A stretch of DNA of 64,000 bases, from assembly GCA_017305715.1 (NCBI GenBank), contig JAFKKG010000010.1, positions 331,216 to 395,215 on the forward strand. Direction: 5' to 3'. The notes under the pieces were generated by a model. The model was not told the DNA's origin. It saw nothing but the letters and a program-made list of their open reading frames with translations, and ran no database searches. Each line of letters starts with the position of its first letter. The first letter of the stretch is position 1. The position numbers and the translations under genes were made by a program. Below are positions 1-8,860 of this stretch, in pieces. This stretch comes from Hyphomicrobiales bacterium. GTDB lineage: Bacteria > Pseudomonadota > Alphaproteobacteria > Rhizobiales > Xanthobacteraceae.

Positions 1-845
1 AGAATTTTGATCGCGCCATCGCCGCAGGCAATCGTGAGCTGCTCGTCGAGCACATCGCCCGGCGCACCCGCGCCCTTGGCGGGTTCGCAGCGCAATATCT
101 TGATGCGCGCTTGCTCGCCGTCCAGCGCAGCCTCGCACCAGGCGCCGGGAAACGGCGACAGCCCGTGAATATGCCGCAGCACCTCCCGCGCCGGCCGCTT
201 CCAATCGATCCGCGCCTCGGCCTTTTCGATCTTGGCCGCGTAAGTCACGCCCTGTTCGCTTTGCTTCGTCAATTGAAGACCGCCGCGTTCCAGCCCGCCC
301 ATTGCGCGCACCATCAGGTCGGCGCCGAGCGGCGCCAGCGCGTCGTGCAGATCGGATGCCGTCATGGCGTCCGAGATCGCAAGCCGTTCGGCCATGGCGA
401 CATCGCCGGTATCGAGCCCGACATCCATCTTCATCACCATCACGCCGGTCTCGGCGTCGCCGGCCATGATCGCCCGGTTGATCGGCGCGGCGCCGCGCCA
501 GCGCGGCAGCAGCGAGCCGTGCAGATTGAAGCAGCCGAGCGGCGGCGCATCGAGGATCGCCTGCGGCAGGATCATGCCATAGGCGACGACCACAGCCGCT
601 TCCGCATTGTGCGCACGGAATTCGTCCAGCGCTTCCGGCGTCTTCAAGGTCGTGGGCGTCAGCACGGGTATGCCGAGCCGCCGTGCTTCCTGCTCGACCG
701 GGCTCAGTTGCAACTTCATGCCGCGCCCGGCCGGTTTCGGCGCGCGGGTGTAGACCGCCGCGATCTCATGGCCGTGGGCCACGAGTTCCAGCAGCGTCGG
801 CACCGCGAAATCGGGCGTGCCCATGAAGATCAAGCGGAGAGGCAT
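1..845 (-). CDS. fmt: Methionyl-tRNA formyltransferase, 3' end cut by window edge
   Basis: Transfers a formyl group from 10-formyl-THF to initiator Met-tRNA. The frame reads leftward from an ATG at 845 (begins [16 protein letters not shown]) and is still open at base 1, giving about 281 codons of a family usually near 310 residues, so only the C-terminal tail is missing. Visible family features are the N-terminal GTPDFAVP nucleotide-fold start, the [16 protein letters not shown] catalytic segment (Asn and His of the formyl transfer site) and, further on, DVGLDTGD. It lies downstream of def on the same strand, the usual def-fmt order that links formylation to deformylation. A palindromic repeat sits between the two genes. 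Identification is firm; only the C-terminus is unseen. Confidence 0.95.
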   Translation of the reverse strand, partial: MPLRLIFMGTPDFAVPTLLELVAHGHEIAAVYTRAPKPAGRGMKLQLSPVEQEARRLGIPVLTPTTLKTPEALDEFRAHNAEAAVVVAYGMILPQAILDAPPLGCFNLHGSLLPRWRGAAPINRAIMAGDAETGVMVMKMDVGLDTGDVAMAERLAISDAMTASDLHDALAPLGADLMVRAMGGLERGGLQLTKQSEQGVTYAAKIEKAEARIDWKRPAREVLRHIHGLSPFPGAWCEAALDGEQARIKILRCEPAKGAGAPGDVLDEQLTIACGDGAIKI

Positions 846-862
846 GACTAGAAACCGGTGCG

Positions 863-965
863 TTCCCTGCCCCTTGCGGGGGGAGGGTTAGGGAGAGGGG
901 CTTTCACGGGCAGTCTCGCTTGTGGCTACCCCTCTCCCCGGCCCTCCCCCGCAAGGGGGGAGGGA
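863..965. repeat. Intergenic palindrome between def and fmt (family B)
   Basis: Two roughly 37-nt arms are inverted copies with small mismatches: the left arm contains CCCCTTGCGGGGG and GGGAGAGGGG, the right arm CCCCTCTCC and CCCGCAAGGGG. A related element with the same CCCTCTCCCCTTG-type ends lies at 16431-16566. It could fold as a long hairpin in def-fmt mRNA. Confidence 0.8.
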
Positions 966-997
966 GCAGATCGAGTATGGGGCCACGTAGATGGCTT

Positions 998-1525
998 TTA
1001 CTCCGCCGCGCGTTTGGCGATCTTCGTAAACTTCTTCATGACGCGGTCGCGCTTCAGCTTGGACAGGTAATCCACGAACAGCACGCCATTGAGGTGATCG
1101 ATCTCGTGCTGGATGCAGGTGGCGAACAGGCCGTCGGCGTCCTCTTCATGCACCTTGCCGTCCAGATCCGTGAAGCGCACCCGCACCTGCGCCGGCCGCT
1201 CGACCGCCTCGTAATATTCGGGGATCGACAGGCAGCCTTCCTCGTAGACCGACAGCTCTTCGGACGCGGACACGATCTCCGGATTGATGAAGACCCGCGG
1301 CTGCGGCTGGGTCTCGCCGTCCTCGTTCTTCTTGGCGAGGTCCATGGTGATCAGCCGCAGCGGCTGCGCGATCTGGATCGCGGCGAGCCCAATGCCCGGC
1401 GCGTCGTACATGGTCTCGAACATGTCGTCGGCGAGCTTGCGGATCTCCGCCGTTACCTTCTCGACGGGTTTGGAGACGAGCCGCAACTGTTTGTCCGGCA
1501 GGATGATGATTTCTCGGATTGCCAT
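998..1525 (-). CDS. def: Peptide deformylase
   Basis: Removes the N-formyl group from nascent proteins. The 175-residue protein carries all three deformylase motifs: GIGLAAIQ (44-51), EGCLS (96-100, metal ligand Cys98) and QHEIDH (139-144, ligands His140 and His144, catalytic Glu141). Length is typical of a type 1 enzyme. The ATG at 1525 opens directly with [11 protein letters not shown], the family's normal N-terminus. fmt follows downstream on the same strand. The upstream region, shared with the divergent rmuC, holds a CtrA-like box. Confidence 0.97.
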   Translation of the reverse strand: MAIREIIILPDKQLRLVSKPVEKVTAEIRKLADDMFETMYDAPGIGLAAIQIAQPLRLITMDLAKKNEDGETQPQPRVFINPEIVSASEELSVYEEGCLSIPEYYEAVERPAQVRVRFTDLDGKVHEEDADGLFATCIQHEIDHLNGVLFVDYLSKLKRDRVMKKFTKIAKRAAE

Positions 1526-1578
1526 GATGGGGCGATTTAAGCTGCTGGTTTGCCGCGGTCAATGCGCGGCGGAACCGG

Positions 1579-1621
1579 TTAAGCCGGCCTTAACCATGAT
1601 TTTTATGGCCGCGTTAACCAT
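1579..1621. promoter_or_regulatory. CtrA-like binding sites between def and rmuC
   Basis: TTAAGCCGGCCTTAA at 1579-1593 fits the CtrA full-site pattern TTAA-N7-TTAA. Its right half extends to TTAACCAT (1590-1597), and a second TTAACCAT lies at 1614-1621. The sites sit between divergent def (start 1525) and rmuC (start 1697). The pattern match is seen; CtrA control is inference. Confidence 0.45.
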
Positions 1622-1696
1622 CAAAATTGAGGAACAATTTGCCATAAATGTTCCCTCTTCGTTCGCGCCAGCCGGCGAATCGGCTACAAGCAGGCC

Positions 1697-2905
1697 ATGA
1701 ACGAGATTCTTTTTGTCGCCGGCGACCTGCCGATTCGGATCGCCGATGCGCTGATCGCCTTTGGCGTGCTCGCGCTGGCGCTGCTGCTCACCATTGCCAT
1801 CGTGATCGCCCGCTCCGGCCGCCGCGGCGCGGAAGTGGCGATGGCGCAGGCGATCCGCGCCGACGAGCTCGAGGAGCGCCTGAGCGAGATGCTGCGCGCG
1901 CAGAGCGAATCCACCGGCCGGGTCGATGCGATGGGACAGGCGCTGGCCGGCCGCCAGGCCGAGCTGGCGCGCACCGTCAACGAGCGGCTGGATTCGGTGA
2001 CCCATCGGGTCGGCCAGTCGATGGAAGCCACCACGCGCAACACCATGGACAGTTTGCGCGCGCTGCATGAGCGGCTCGGCATCATCGACAATGCGCACAA
2101 GAATCTCACCGACCTGACCTCGCAAGTCACGACGCTGCGCGATGTGCTCGCCAACAAGCAATCGCGCGGCGCGTTCGGCCAGGCGCGGATGGAAGCGATC
2201 GTCCAGGACGGCATGCCGAAGGGCGCCTATGAATTCCAGTACACGCTGTCGTCGGGCAAGCGGCCGGATTGCGTGGTGTTCCTGCCGGATCAGCGCCCGC
2301 TCTGCATCGATGCGAAATTTCCGCTGGAAGCGATGACCGCGCTGCACGATGCGCGCACCGACGAGGAGCGCAAATACGCGACAGCGCGCCTGCGGGCCGA
2401 CGTGATGAAGCATGTCAGCGACATCGCCGAGAAATATCTGATCACCGGCGAGACCCAGGACACCGCGCTGATGTTCGTGCCGTCGGAATCGGTCTATGCG
2501 GAGATTCACGACGGTTTTGACGACGTGATCCAGAAGGCCTATCGCGCCCGCGTCGTGCTGGTGTCGCCGTCGCTGCTGATGCTGGCGATCCAGGTGATGC
2601 AGCAGATCCTGAAAGACGCGCGTATCCGCGACGCCGCGGACCAGATCCGCAACGAGGTGATGCATCTCGGCGACGATTTGACGCGCCTGCGCGAACGCGT
2701 GGTGAAGCTGCAAAAGCACTTTGGCGATGTGAACGAGGACGTCCGCCAGATCCTGATTTCCGCCGACAAGATCGAAAAGCGCGCCGGGCGGATCGAGGAG
2801 CTGGACTTCAGCAAGACCGAGGCGCCGGTAGAGGTGCCACGCTTCGTCAAATCGGGTGCGCCGGAGTTGTTTCCGTTGCAGCGCAAGCTGCAAGCGGGGG
2901 AGTAG
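1697..2905 (+). CDS. rmuC: DNA recombination protein RmuC
   Basis: 402-residue RmuC-family protein. In E. coli this family limits inversions between short inverted repeats and has a nuclease-like core. An N-terminal hydrophobic helix (about residues 12-35) would anchor it to the membrane. It is followed by a long charged coiled coil (about 45-150) and the conserved RmuC core, with segments such as RPDCVVFLPDQRPLCIDAKF, FVPSESVYAEI and SPSLLMLAIQVM. The start is the ATG after the CtrA-like region, divergent from def. A strong hairpin with a T-run follows the stop codon. Confidence 0.93.
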   Translation: MNEILFVAGDLPIRIADALIAFGVLALALLLTIAIVIARSGRRGAEVAMAQAIRADELEERLSEMLRAQSESTGRVDAMGQALAGRQAELARTVNERLDSVTHRVGQSMEATTRNTMDSLRALHERLGIIDNAHKNLTDLTSQVTTLRDVLANKQSRGAFGQARMEAIVQDGMPKGAYEFQYTLSSGKRPDCVVFLPDQRPLCIDAKFPLEAMTALHDARTDEERKYATARLRADVMKHVSDIAEKYLITGETQDTALMFVPSESVYAEIHDGFDDVIQKAYRARVVLVSPSLLMLAIQVMQQILKDARIRDAADQIRNEVMHLGDDLTRLRERVVKLQKHFGDVNEDVRQILISADKIEKRAGRIEELDFSKTEAPVEVPRFVKSGAPELFPLQRKLQAGE

Positions 2906-2933
2906 AGAAGACTAACGGTCCCGCCACATATTC

Positions 2934-2977
2934 AGTGTCATCACCCGGTCAAGCCGGGCGATGACACTATCATTTTT
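2934..2977 (+). terminator. Hairpin terminator after rmuC (palindrome-derived)
   Basis: A 15-nt stem with one mismatch (AGTGTCATCACCCGG paired with CCGGGCGATGACACT, loop TCAAG) is followed within a few bases by TTTTT. The GTCATC...GATGAC ends match the dispersed family A palindromes, so a repeat appears to act as terminator. Confidence 0.7.
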
Positions 2978-3004
2978 GGCGGCCGAATCTGCTAACACGT
3001 CTAC

Positions 3005-4357
3005 ATGACAACACCCGACGCGCCCTCCGCGCCCGCATCGCCGCCAAGCATCTCCTGGCGCGAGAGCCTCACCGTCTACCTGCAGCCGCGCGTATTGATC
3101 GTGATGCTGCTCGGCTTTTCCTCCGGCCTGCCGCTGGCGCTGTCGGGATCGACCTTGAGATTCTGGCTGCGCGAGTCACATATCGACCTCGAAACCATCG
3201 GCCTGTTCGCGCTGGTCGGCACGCCCTACACCATCAAATTCCTCTGGGCGCCGCTGGTCGATGCGCTGAACGTCCCGTTTCTTTCAAAGGCGCTCGGCCG
3301 CCGGCGTGGATGGTTGATCCTGTCGCAGTTCCTGCTTGTCGCGGCGATCTTCCTGCTTGGCTTCTGCAATCCAGGGACGACCCCCTGGTATGTTCCCTTT
3401 GGCGCCGCGCTGCTGGTGGCGACGGCTTCCGCCACGCAGGACATCGTCGTCGACGCCTTTCGAATCGAGAGCCTTCCGAAGGATGAACAGGCCGCGGGCA
3501 TGGCGTCCTACGTCGCCGCCTATCGTATCAGCACGCTGGTCTCCACGGCCGGCGCGCTGTACCTGATCGATACGATCGAGAATTCCGGGCTTGCCAGAGG
3601 CGACGCCTGGAAGTTTGGATATGCCGCGATGGCGGCCCTCATCGTCATTGGCATCGTCACTGCGTTGTTTGCCGCCGAGCCAGACCAATCGCGAATGGTA
3701 GCCGAGAAAAGCACCGGCCATCCGCTGCAGCGCGTTCTTGCCACAACCAAAGCTGCCTTTCTCGATTTCCTGACCCTCGATGCAGCTGTCGTGCTCCTGC
3801 TGTTCGTCATCCTGTTCAAATTCACCGATGCGTTTGCCGGCATCATGACCGAAGCCTTCGTCATCGACATCGGCTTCAGCAAGGTCGATTACGCCGCGAT
3901 CGTCAAGGTCGTCGGCCTCGTCGCCACCCTGGCCGGAGGCTTCGCCGGCGGGTTCGTGGCGCGGCGCTACTCGCTGGTGACGAGCCTCTGGATCGGCGGC
4001 GTGCTGCAAGCCGTCGCCAATCTGTCGTTCTCCTGGCTGGCGCTGCTTGGTGCCAACAAATGGGGGCTCGCGCTGGCGATCACGGCGGAGAATTTCACCA
4101 GCGCGATCGGCACCGTGATCTTCGTCGCCTACCTCTCAGCGCTGTGCCGCAACCCGCTGCACACCGCGACCCAATATGCGCTGCTGACGGCGCTCGCCGC
4201 CGTCGGACGGACCTACCTGTCCGCGGGTGCCGGGTATGTCGCGAAGGCGACAGGATGGCCGTTGTTTTTCGTGATCTGCATGCTGGTGGCGATACCCAGC
4301 CTGCTGCTGCTGGCGTGGCTGCAGCGGCGCGGGCATTTCGAAGCGTTGGACCGGTGA
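3005..4357 (+). CDS. AmpG-like MFS transporter
   Basis: 450-residue, 12-helix-type major facilitator protein. The first loop SGLPLALSGSTLRFWLRE and the following GTPYTIKFLWAPLVDA segment match the AmpG family, whose known members import anhydro-muropeptides for cell-wall recycling. The ATQDIVVDAFRIE motif in the first half is also AmpG-typical. A Pro/Ala-rich leader of about 15 residues precedes the first helix. The substrate is inferred from family only; some AmpG-like carriers have other roles. It follows the rmuC terminator, so probably has its own promoter, and converges with the secreted-protein pair. Confidence 0.85.
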   Translation: MTTPDAPSAPASPPSISWRESLTVYLQPRVLIVMLLGFSSGLPLALSGSTLRFWLRESHIDLETIGLFALVGTPYTIKFLWAPLVDALNVPFLSKALGRRRGWLILSQFLLVAAIFLLGFCNPGTTPWYVPFGAALLVATASATQDIVVDAFRIESLPKDEQAAGMASYVAAYRISTLVSTAGALYLIDTIENSGLARGDAWKFGYAAMAALIVIGIVTALFAAEPDQSRMVAEKSTGHPLQRVLATTKAAFLDFLTLDAAVVLLLFVILFKFTDAFAGIMTEAFVIDIGFSKVDYAAIVKVVGLVATLAGGFAGGFVARRYSLVTSLWIGGVLQAVANLSFSWLALLGANKWGLALAITAENFTSAIGTVIFVAYLSALCRNPLHTATQYALLTALAAVGRTYLSAGAGYVAKATGWPLFFVICMLVAIPSLLLLAWLQRRGHFEALDR

Positions 4358-4365
4358 AGGTTTGA

Positions 4366-4755
4366 CTACCGCTTCCCCTGCAGCGTCCAGTCCGGCACGG
4401 CGACGTCGCCGATGTGCCAGGCGGTCTGCGAACAGAACAGCGCATTCGTCTTCACCGAAATGACCTTGCCGAGCAACCGCTTCAGCTGTTTCTTCGCGGC
4501 ATCGGTCATCGTGAACAGATGAAACGTCGTGGCGCCCTTGGCGTAATCGCAGAAATCGTCATTGGGCGGCATCATCCTGGCGGCGCTGACGATCTGATAC
4601 GCTTGGAGCCTGGTGCCGTTGGGATGACGGGTGACCACCAGGCGCAACTTGCCGGTCAGGATGTCGCCTTGCTTGATCGGCTGCTGCGCCTCCGCCGCCG
4701 TGCAGATGGCGAGCGCAGTCAATCCAGCCATCACCGTCAACCGCAAGACGCGCAT
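4366..4755 (-). CDS. Small secreted protein, paralogue of upstream neighbour
   Basis: Unrecognised family. From the ATG at 4755 (MRVLRLTVMAG) it is about 129 residues with a signal peptide ending near AEAQQ. The mature part shares a collinear core with the product of 4767-5210: GDILxGxL, YQIxSxAR, PP, a first Cys, TFxL, LKxxxGKxISVK and a second Cys. The two conserved cysteines suggest one disulfide in the periplasm. An in-frame ATG 12 codons upstream would bury the signal sequence and is less likely. It starts only 11 bp after the stop of its paralogue, so the two are probably co-transcribed. Confidence 0.75.
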   Translation of the reverse strand: MRVLRLTVMAGLTALAICTAAEAQQPIKQGDILTGKLRLVVTRHPNGTRLQAYQIVSAARMMPPNDDFCDYAKGATTFHLFTMTDAAKKQLKRLLGKVISVKTNALFCSQTAWHIGDVAVPDWTLQGKR

Positions 4756-4766
4756 CGCGGACGCTC

Positions 4767-5210
4767 CTATTGCTTGGTAACGACGCTCCACTTGGTGACT
4801 ACGGCCTCGCTCATCTGCCCGACATCTTCGGCACAGGCGACTTCATCGACCTTCACTGAAATTTCCTTGCCCACCCTGCTCTTCAACTGCGCCGCCTGCG
4901 CCTCGCTGGTGATGACGAGTTGGAAGGTCTCCGGTCCGGTCTCCAGATTGCACAGGCCGCTCGGCGGCGGCAGGCGGCGCGCCTCGGACGTGATCTGGTA
5001 CGTCGCGGTCTTCGGACCACGCTTGCCGCCGCGCACCTTCATGGCGTTGAGCTCGCCCGAGAGGATGTCTCCGATATTGATCAGCTTGCCTGCCTTGGCC
5101 GGTGCAGGTTCCATCTGCTGAGCCGACTGCGCAGACGCCGCCGGCGCCGCAAACGCCATAACCATGATGGCCGCAATGCAAAGGCGTTTGCCGAATCGTG
5201 GTGTCGTCAT
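4767..5210 (-). CDS. Small secreted protein, first of a tandem paralogous pair
   Basis: Unrecognised family, about 147 residues from the ATG at 5210 (MTTPRFGKRLC). A hydrophobic stretch ending in AAPAASAQS gives a clear Sec signal peptide. The mature core (GDILSGELN, YQITSEAR, LPPP, TFQLVI, GKEISVK, two Cys) aligns without gaps to the protein encoded just downstream. A further upstream ATG would add a cationic, non-signal leader and is rejected. The pair looks like a local duplication of an exported protein. Function is unknown; the short beta-rich core could be a binding domain, but that is a guess. Confidence 0.75.
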   Translation of the reverse strand: MTTPRFGKRLCIAAIMVMAFAAPAASAQSAQQMEPAPAKAGKLINIGDILSGELNAMKVRGGKRGPKTATYQITSEARRLPPPSGLCNLETGPETFQLVITSEAQAAQLKSRVGKEISVKVDEVACAEDVGQMSEAVVTKWSVVTKQ

Positions 5211-5232
5211 ATCGATGAGTTCCGTATGTTGG

Positions 5233-5838
5233 TTAGAATAGTGTTCGCTGCCGCATCGCTGCGGATAGCGTACCTTCGTCGAGATAATCAAGCTCGCCGC
5301 CGACCGGCACGCCATGGGCCAGCCGTGTCACCTTGACATTGGCCTCTTGCAGCAGATCGGTGATGTAATGCGCCGTGGTCTGGCCATCAACCGTTGCATT
5401 CAGCGCCAGAACGATCTCGCTCACTTGCGAATCATGCGCCCGCGCCACCAGCGCATCGATGGTGAGATCCTGCGGCCCGACGCCGTCGAGCGGCGACAGC
5501 GTGGCGCCCAGCACATGATAACGGCCGTTGGTCGCGTTGGCCCGCTCCAGCGCCCACAGATCGGCGACGTCGGCGACCACGACGATGGTCGTGGGATCGC
5601 GGCGGGGGTCGGTGCAGACCGTGCAGGGATTTTGCGTGTCGATATTGCCGCAGGTCTTGCAGACCTGGATTTTTTCAATCGCCACCTGCAGCGCGCCGGC
5701 GAGCGGCGTCATCAGCGCCTCGCGCTTCTTGATCAGATGCAGCGCCGCGCGCCGCGCCGAGCGCGGGCCGAGCCCGGGCAGCCGCGCCAGCAGCTGAATC
5801 AGGCGTTCGATTTCGGGGCCGGCAACCGCAGAGGGCAT
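5233..5838 (-). CDS. recR: Recombination mediator RecR
   Basis: 201 residues. RecR works with RecF and RecO to load RecA at gaps. The N-terminal helix-hairpin-helix contains [12 protein letters not shown] four-cysteine zinc finger follows (Cys60, Cys63, Cys72, Cys75, in [16 protein letters not shown]), then a Toprim domain with [13 protein letters not shown] and the C-terminal [17 protein letters not shown]. The start is the ATG at 5838, just after the ybaB stop; an upstream ATG would overlap ybaB. This is the conserved dnaX-ybaB-recR order. Confidence 0.97.
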   Translation of the reverse strand: MPSAVAGPEIERLIQLLARLPGLGPRSARRAALHLIKKREALMTPLAGALQVAIEKIQVCKTCGNIDTQNPCTVCTDPRRDPTTIVVVADVADLWALERANATNGRYHVLGATLSPLDGVGPQDLTIDALVARAHDSQVSEIVLALNATVDGQTTAHYITDLLQEANVKVTRLAHGVPVGGELDYLDEGTLSAAMRQRTLF

Positions 5839-5839
5839 T

Positions 5840-6160
5840 TCAGGTGAGACCGAGCCCCGGCGGCAGTCCAAGCCCGCCGGTCAACGCCTGCATCTTTTCC
5901 TGCATCGCGGTCTGCGCCTTGCGCTGCGCATCATTGTGCGCGGTCACCAGCAGGTCTTCGAGGATTTCGCGGTCTTCCGCCTTCATCAGCGACGGATCGA
6001 TCCTGACGCCCTTCACTTCCATCTTCGCGGTCATCCGCACGGCGACCATGCCGCCGCCGGAAATGCCCTCGACTTCGACATTGCCGAGCTCTTCCTGCAT
6101 CGCCTGCATCTTCGATTGCAGCTGCGCCGCCTGCTTCATCATGCCGAGAAAATCAGCCAT
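5840..6160 (-). CDS. YbaB/EbfC nucleoid-associated protein
   Basis: 106-residue YbaB/EbfC-family DNA-binding protein. These dimers coat DNA and are nearly always encoded between dnaX and recR, as here. The sequence opens [15 protein letters not shown] with the typical amphipathic helix and has the family core [12 protein letters not shown] and KGVRIDPSL. The start at 6160 is set by AAGGAAACC just upstream; an ATG 15 codons earlier is possible but lacks this site. The short distances in the block suggest one transcript. Confidence 0.93.
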   Translation of the reverse strand: MADFLGMMKQAAQLQSKMQAMQEELGNVEVEGISGGGMVAVRMTAKMEVKGVRIDPSLMKAEDREILEDLLVTAHNDAQRKAQTAMQEKMQALTGGLGLPPGLGLT

Positions 6161-6201
6161 TTGGTTTCCTTGCGGTTTTCCTTGCGTGCGTGCTCTGGAG
6201 A

Positions 6202-8034
6202 TCAATCGTCGTCGCTGTCGGAAAGCTCGCTGGGGTCTTCACCGACAATATCGGGTTCCGGCGGTTCGGCGGCAAGCCTGCGCACCTCGACGACCTTGGC
6301 GCCGGGAAACCGCGCCAGCACTTCCTGCACGCGCGGATCGGCCTCTGCGGCGCGCGCATGCTCGTTTTTGGCATGTTCGTTCTGCGAGCGCAGCGTCGGC
6401 TGCCCGGCCTCGTTGGACACGATCACGGTCCAGCGCCGGCCGGTCCATAATTCCAGCTTGCGCGAGAGATCGCTGACCAGCGCCCGCGCCGCGTGACGCT
6501 CGAGCGCGACTTCAAGCTGCCCATCCTCGATGCGCACCAGGCGCATGTCGGCTTCGAGCGCGGCCTTGATCAAGAGATCGCGCTTCTCGCCCGCCAGCGC
6601 CACGAGCTGCGGAAAATTCGTGATTCGCAGCGCGGGCGCGGATTGCGGCTCCGGCGCAGGCGAGGCCATTTGCGGACGTGCGGACGCCTCGGCTCCGCTT
6701 CTTTGTGCGACGGACGCGCGCACTGGTGCGGACGAGATCGCGGACACGGTGGAAGCCGGCGCAGCCGATCGCGCCGCAGTTCCGGAAACCACCGGCGAGC
6801 CGCCGCCGTTCTGTTCCAGCATCCTGATCGCTTCGTCCGGGGTCGGCATGTCGGCGACATAGGCAATGCGCACCAGCACCATTTCGGCCGCGGCCGCCGG
6901 CCGGGTTGCGGTCTGCACCTCGGCGATCCCCTTGAGCAGCATCTGCCACATCCGCGACAGCACCCGCATCGACAGCTTTGCGGCAAAATCGCGCGCGCGC
7001 ACCCGCTCGGTCTCGCCATAGGCGACGTTGTCGGCGGTGGCCGGCACGACCTTCACCCGGGTGACGAAATTGACGAATTCGGCGAGATCGCTGAGCACCA
7101 CGACCGGATCGGCGCCGACGTCATATTGCTCGCGAAATTCCTTGAAGGCGCTGGCGATATCGCCGCGTGCCAGCGATTCGAACAGGTCGATCACCCGCGT
7201 GCGGTCGGCGAGGCCAAGCATCTGCCGCACCGCATCGGCGCGCACGAGGCCGGCGGCATGCGCAATCGCCTGGTCGAACAGCGACAGCGAATCGCGCACC
7301 GAGCCCTCGGCCGCGCGCGCGATGATGCCGAGCGCCTCGGGCTCGACCTCGACGCCTTCCTTGGTGGCGATATTGGACAGATGGCCCATCAGCACATCGG
7401 CCTCGACCCGGCGGAGGTCAAAGCGCTGGCAGCGCGACAGCACCGTGACCGGCACTTTGCGGATTTCGGTGGTCGCGAACACGAATTTGGCGTGCTCCGG
7501 CGGCTCCTCCAGCGTCTTCAAGAATGCGTTGAAGGCCGCGGTCGACAGCATGTGGACTTCGTCGATGATGTAGACCTTGTAGCGGGCGCTGGCCGGCGCA
7601 TAGCGCACGCTGTCATTGATCTGGCGGACATCGTCGACGCCGGTATGGGACGCCGCGTCCATTTCCAGCACGTCCATGTGCCGGCTTTCCATGATCGCCT
7701 GGCAGTGCACGCCCAGCGTCGGCATCTGGATCACCGGCCCCTTCACCGAGCCGTCGGCCATTTCGTAGTTCAGCGCGCGGGCGAGGATCCGCGCGGTGGT
7801 GGTCTTGCCGACCCCCCGCACCCCGGTCAGAATCCAAGCCTGCGGAATGCGTCCGGTTTCGAACGCATTCGAAACGGTGCGGACCATGGCCTCCTGGCCG
7901 ATCAGGTCTTCGAAACTGGAGGGGCGGTATTTGCGCGCCAGAACCCGGTAGGGCTTTCCAGCCTCGGCGCCACCAGGATCGAGGCCGCCCGCGTTGCCTT
8001 CAGGTTTTTCTTGGGGAGCGCCAGCGTCACTCAT
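6202..8034 (-). CDS. dnaX: DNA polymerase III subunits gamma/tau
   Basis: 610-residue clamp-loader ATPase. Walker A GVRGVGKT is at 71-78, Walker B DEVH at 158-161 and the sensor SRC at 200-202, followed by the collar domain and a long Ala/Pro-rich linker (about 400-470). The C-terminal tau-like part ends in an acidic tail (SELSDSDDD). Oddly, the zinc-finger region, normally with four Cys, has only Cys111 here (LGVHCQAI). Whether a short gamma form is made is not evident. It is followed by ybaB and recR, with the SRP RNA gene upstream on the same strand. Confidence 0.96.
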   Translation of the reverse strand: MSDAGAPQEKPEGNAGGLDPGGAEAGKPYRVLARKYRPSSFEDLIGQEAMVRTVSNAFETGRIPQAWILTGVRGVGKTTTARILARALNYEMADGSVKGPVIQMPTLGVHCQAIMESRHMDVLEMDAASHTGVDDVRQINDSVRYAPASARYKVYIIDEVHMLSTAAFNAFLKTLEEPPEHAKFVFATTEIRKVPVTVLSRCQRFDLRRVEADVLMGHLSNIATKEGVEVEPEALGIIARAAEGSVRDSLSLFDQAIAHAAGLVRADAVRQMLGLADRTRVIDLFESLARGDIASAFKEFREQYDVGADPVVVLSDLAEFVNFVTRVKVVPATADNVAYGETERVRARDFAAKLSMRVLSRMWQMLLKGIAEVQTATRPAAAAEMVLVRIAYVADMPTPDEAIRMLEQNGGGSPVVSGTAARSAAPASTVSAISSAPVRASVAQRSGAEASARPQMASPAPEPQSAPALRITNFPQLVALAGEKRDLLIKAALEADMRLVRIEDGQLEVALERHAARALVSDLSRKLELWTGRRWTVIVSNEAGQPTLRSQNEHAKNEHARAAEADPRVQEVLARFPGAKVVEVRRLAAEPPEPDIVGEDPSELSDSDDD

Positions 8035-8144
8035 CGGTCGATCCGCAATTGATTGTCTCTCAAGGCCGGCTTGCGGAACGGAAAGGAATCAAGCGCCAAA
8101 GGCGGGCTTCGCCGCTTTCAGCGTGATTCGCTCGAAAAACAGGT

Positions 8145-8245
8145 AGGAGACTGACGAGCGACCCGATCCGGACCTCGTTAGGGCTGCTTCCTTCCGGACC
8201 TGACCCGGTTGGCGAGTGGCTCGTCCACCGCCAATCTCCCGGTCC
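8145..8245 (-). ncRNA. ffs: Small signal recognition particle RNA (4.5S type)
   Basis: The minus strand contains the SRP RNA hallmark GGTCAGGTCCGGAAGGAAGC (domain IV, with the symmetric and asymmetric loops that bind Ffh). Flanking sequence can close the rod: GGGAGA near the 5' end pairs with TCTCCT near the 3' end, and GACGAGC pairs with GCTCGTC. The length of about 100 nt is usual for alphaproteobacteria. Exact ends are estimated from pairing. It lies upstream of dnaX on the same strand. Confidence 0.92.
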
Positions 8246-8330
8246 TTATTTGGGGCCAAAAGGCCCGGAAAGCAAGCGGGGTGAGCCGCGTTTGCAGGAC
8301 TTGTGTGGAACCGCGGAAAGGCTTTACTTG

Positions 8331-8423
8331 CCGTCATGCCCGGCCTTGTGCCGGGCATCCGCGCCTTCCTTTGGTTCCCAACCAAAAGGGCGTGGATGGC
8401 CGGGACAAGCCCGGCCATGACGG
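8331..8423. repeat. Intergenic palindrome, family A
   Basis: The left end CCGTCATGCCCGGCCTTGTG and right end ACAAGCCCGGCCATGACGG are inverted copies. An inner pair sits around the loop (GCCTTCCTTTGG...CCAAAAGGGC). It lies just before the HIT gene and ends 11 bp before its start codon. Confidence 0.85.
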
Positions 8424-8433
8424 GGAAATTCGT

Positions 8434-8856
8434 ATGTCCGCTGACGCCGCCTGGTCGCTGCATTCCCAGCTCAAGAAAGACACCATCGATATCGGCGACC
8501 TGCCGCTGTGCAAGGTGCTGGTGATCAAGGACGCCCATTACCCATGGCTGCTGCTGGTGCCGCGCCGCGAAGGGGCGGTGGAAATCATCGATCTCGACGA
8601 AGTCGCCCAGGCGCAGTTGATGACGGAAGTCTCGCGCGTCGCCCGCGCCCTGAAAGAGATCACCAAATGCGACAAGCTCAATATCGCGGCACTGGGTAAT
8701 CTGGTGCCGCAGCTCCATGTTCACGTCATCGCGCGCCGCACCAGCGATGCGGCCTGGCCGCGGCCGGTATGGGGCGTGATGCCGCCACTGGCGCATGACG
8801 CCGAGGAAGTCCAGAATTTCATCAGCGCACTCCGCCGCAAGATTTGGCTAGGTTGA
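8434..8856 (+). CDS. HIT-domain nucleotide hydrolase-like protein
   Basis: 140-residue histidine-triad family protein, likely acting on a nucleotide phosphoester or phosphoramidate. The motif is LHVHVIAR (94-101): two of the three motif histidines are present (His95, His97) and the third position is Ile, a pattern common in one bacterial HIT branch. The start at 8434 (MSADAAWSLH) is the first ATG after a palindromic repeat; an earlier in-frame start would run through the repeat and the SRP region. nudC begins 4 bp after its stop, so the two are probably one operon with linked nucleotide roles. Confidence 0.85.
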   Translation: MSADAAWSLHSQLKKDTIDIGDLPLCKVLVIKDAHYPWLLLVPRREGAVEIIDLDEVAQAQLMTEVSRVARALKEITKCDKLNIAALGNLVPQLHVHVIARRTSDAAWPRPVWGVMPPLAHDAEEVQNFISALRRKIWLG

Positions 8857-8860
8857 ATTC

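Noticed and set aside
1559-2893. A 444-codon open frame antisense to rmuC
   Set aside because: The rmuC reading on the other strand has clear family motifs; this one has none.
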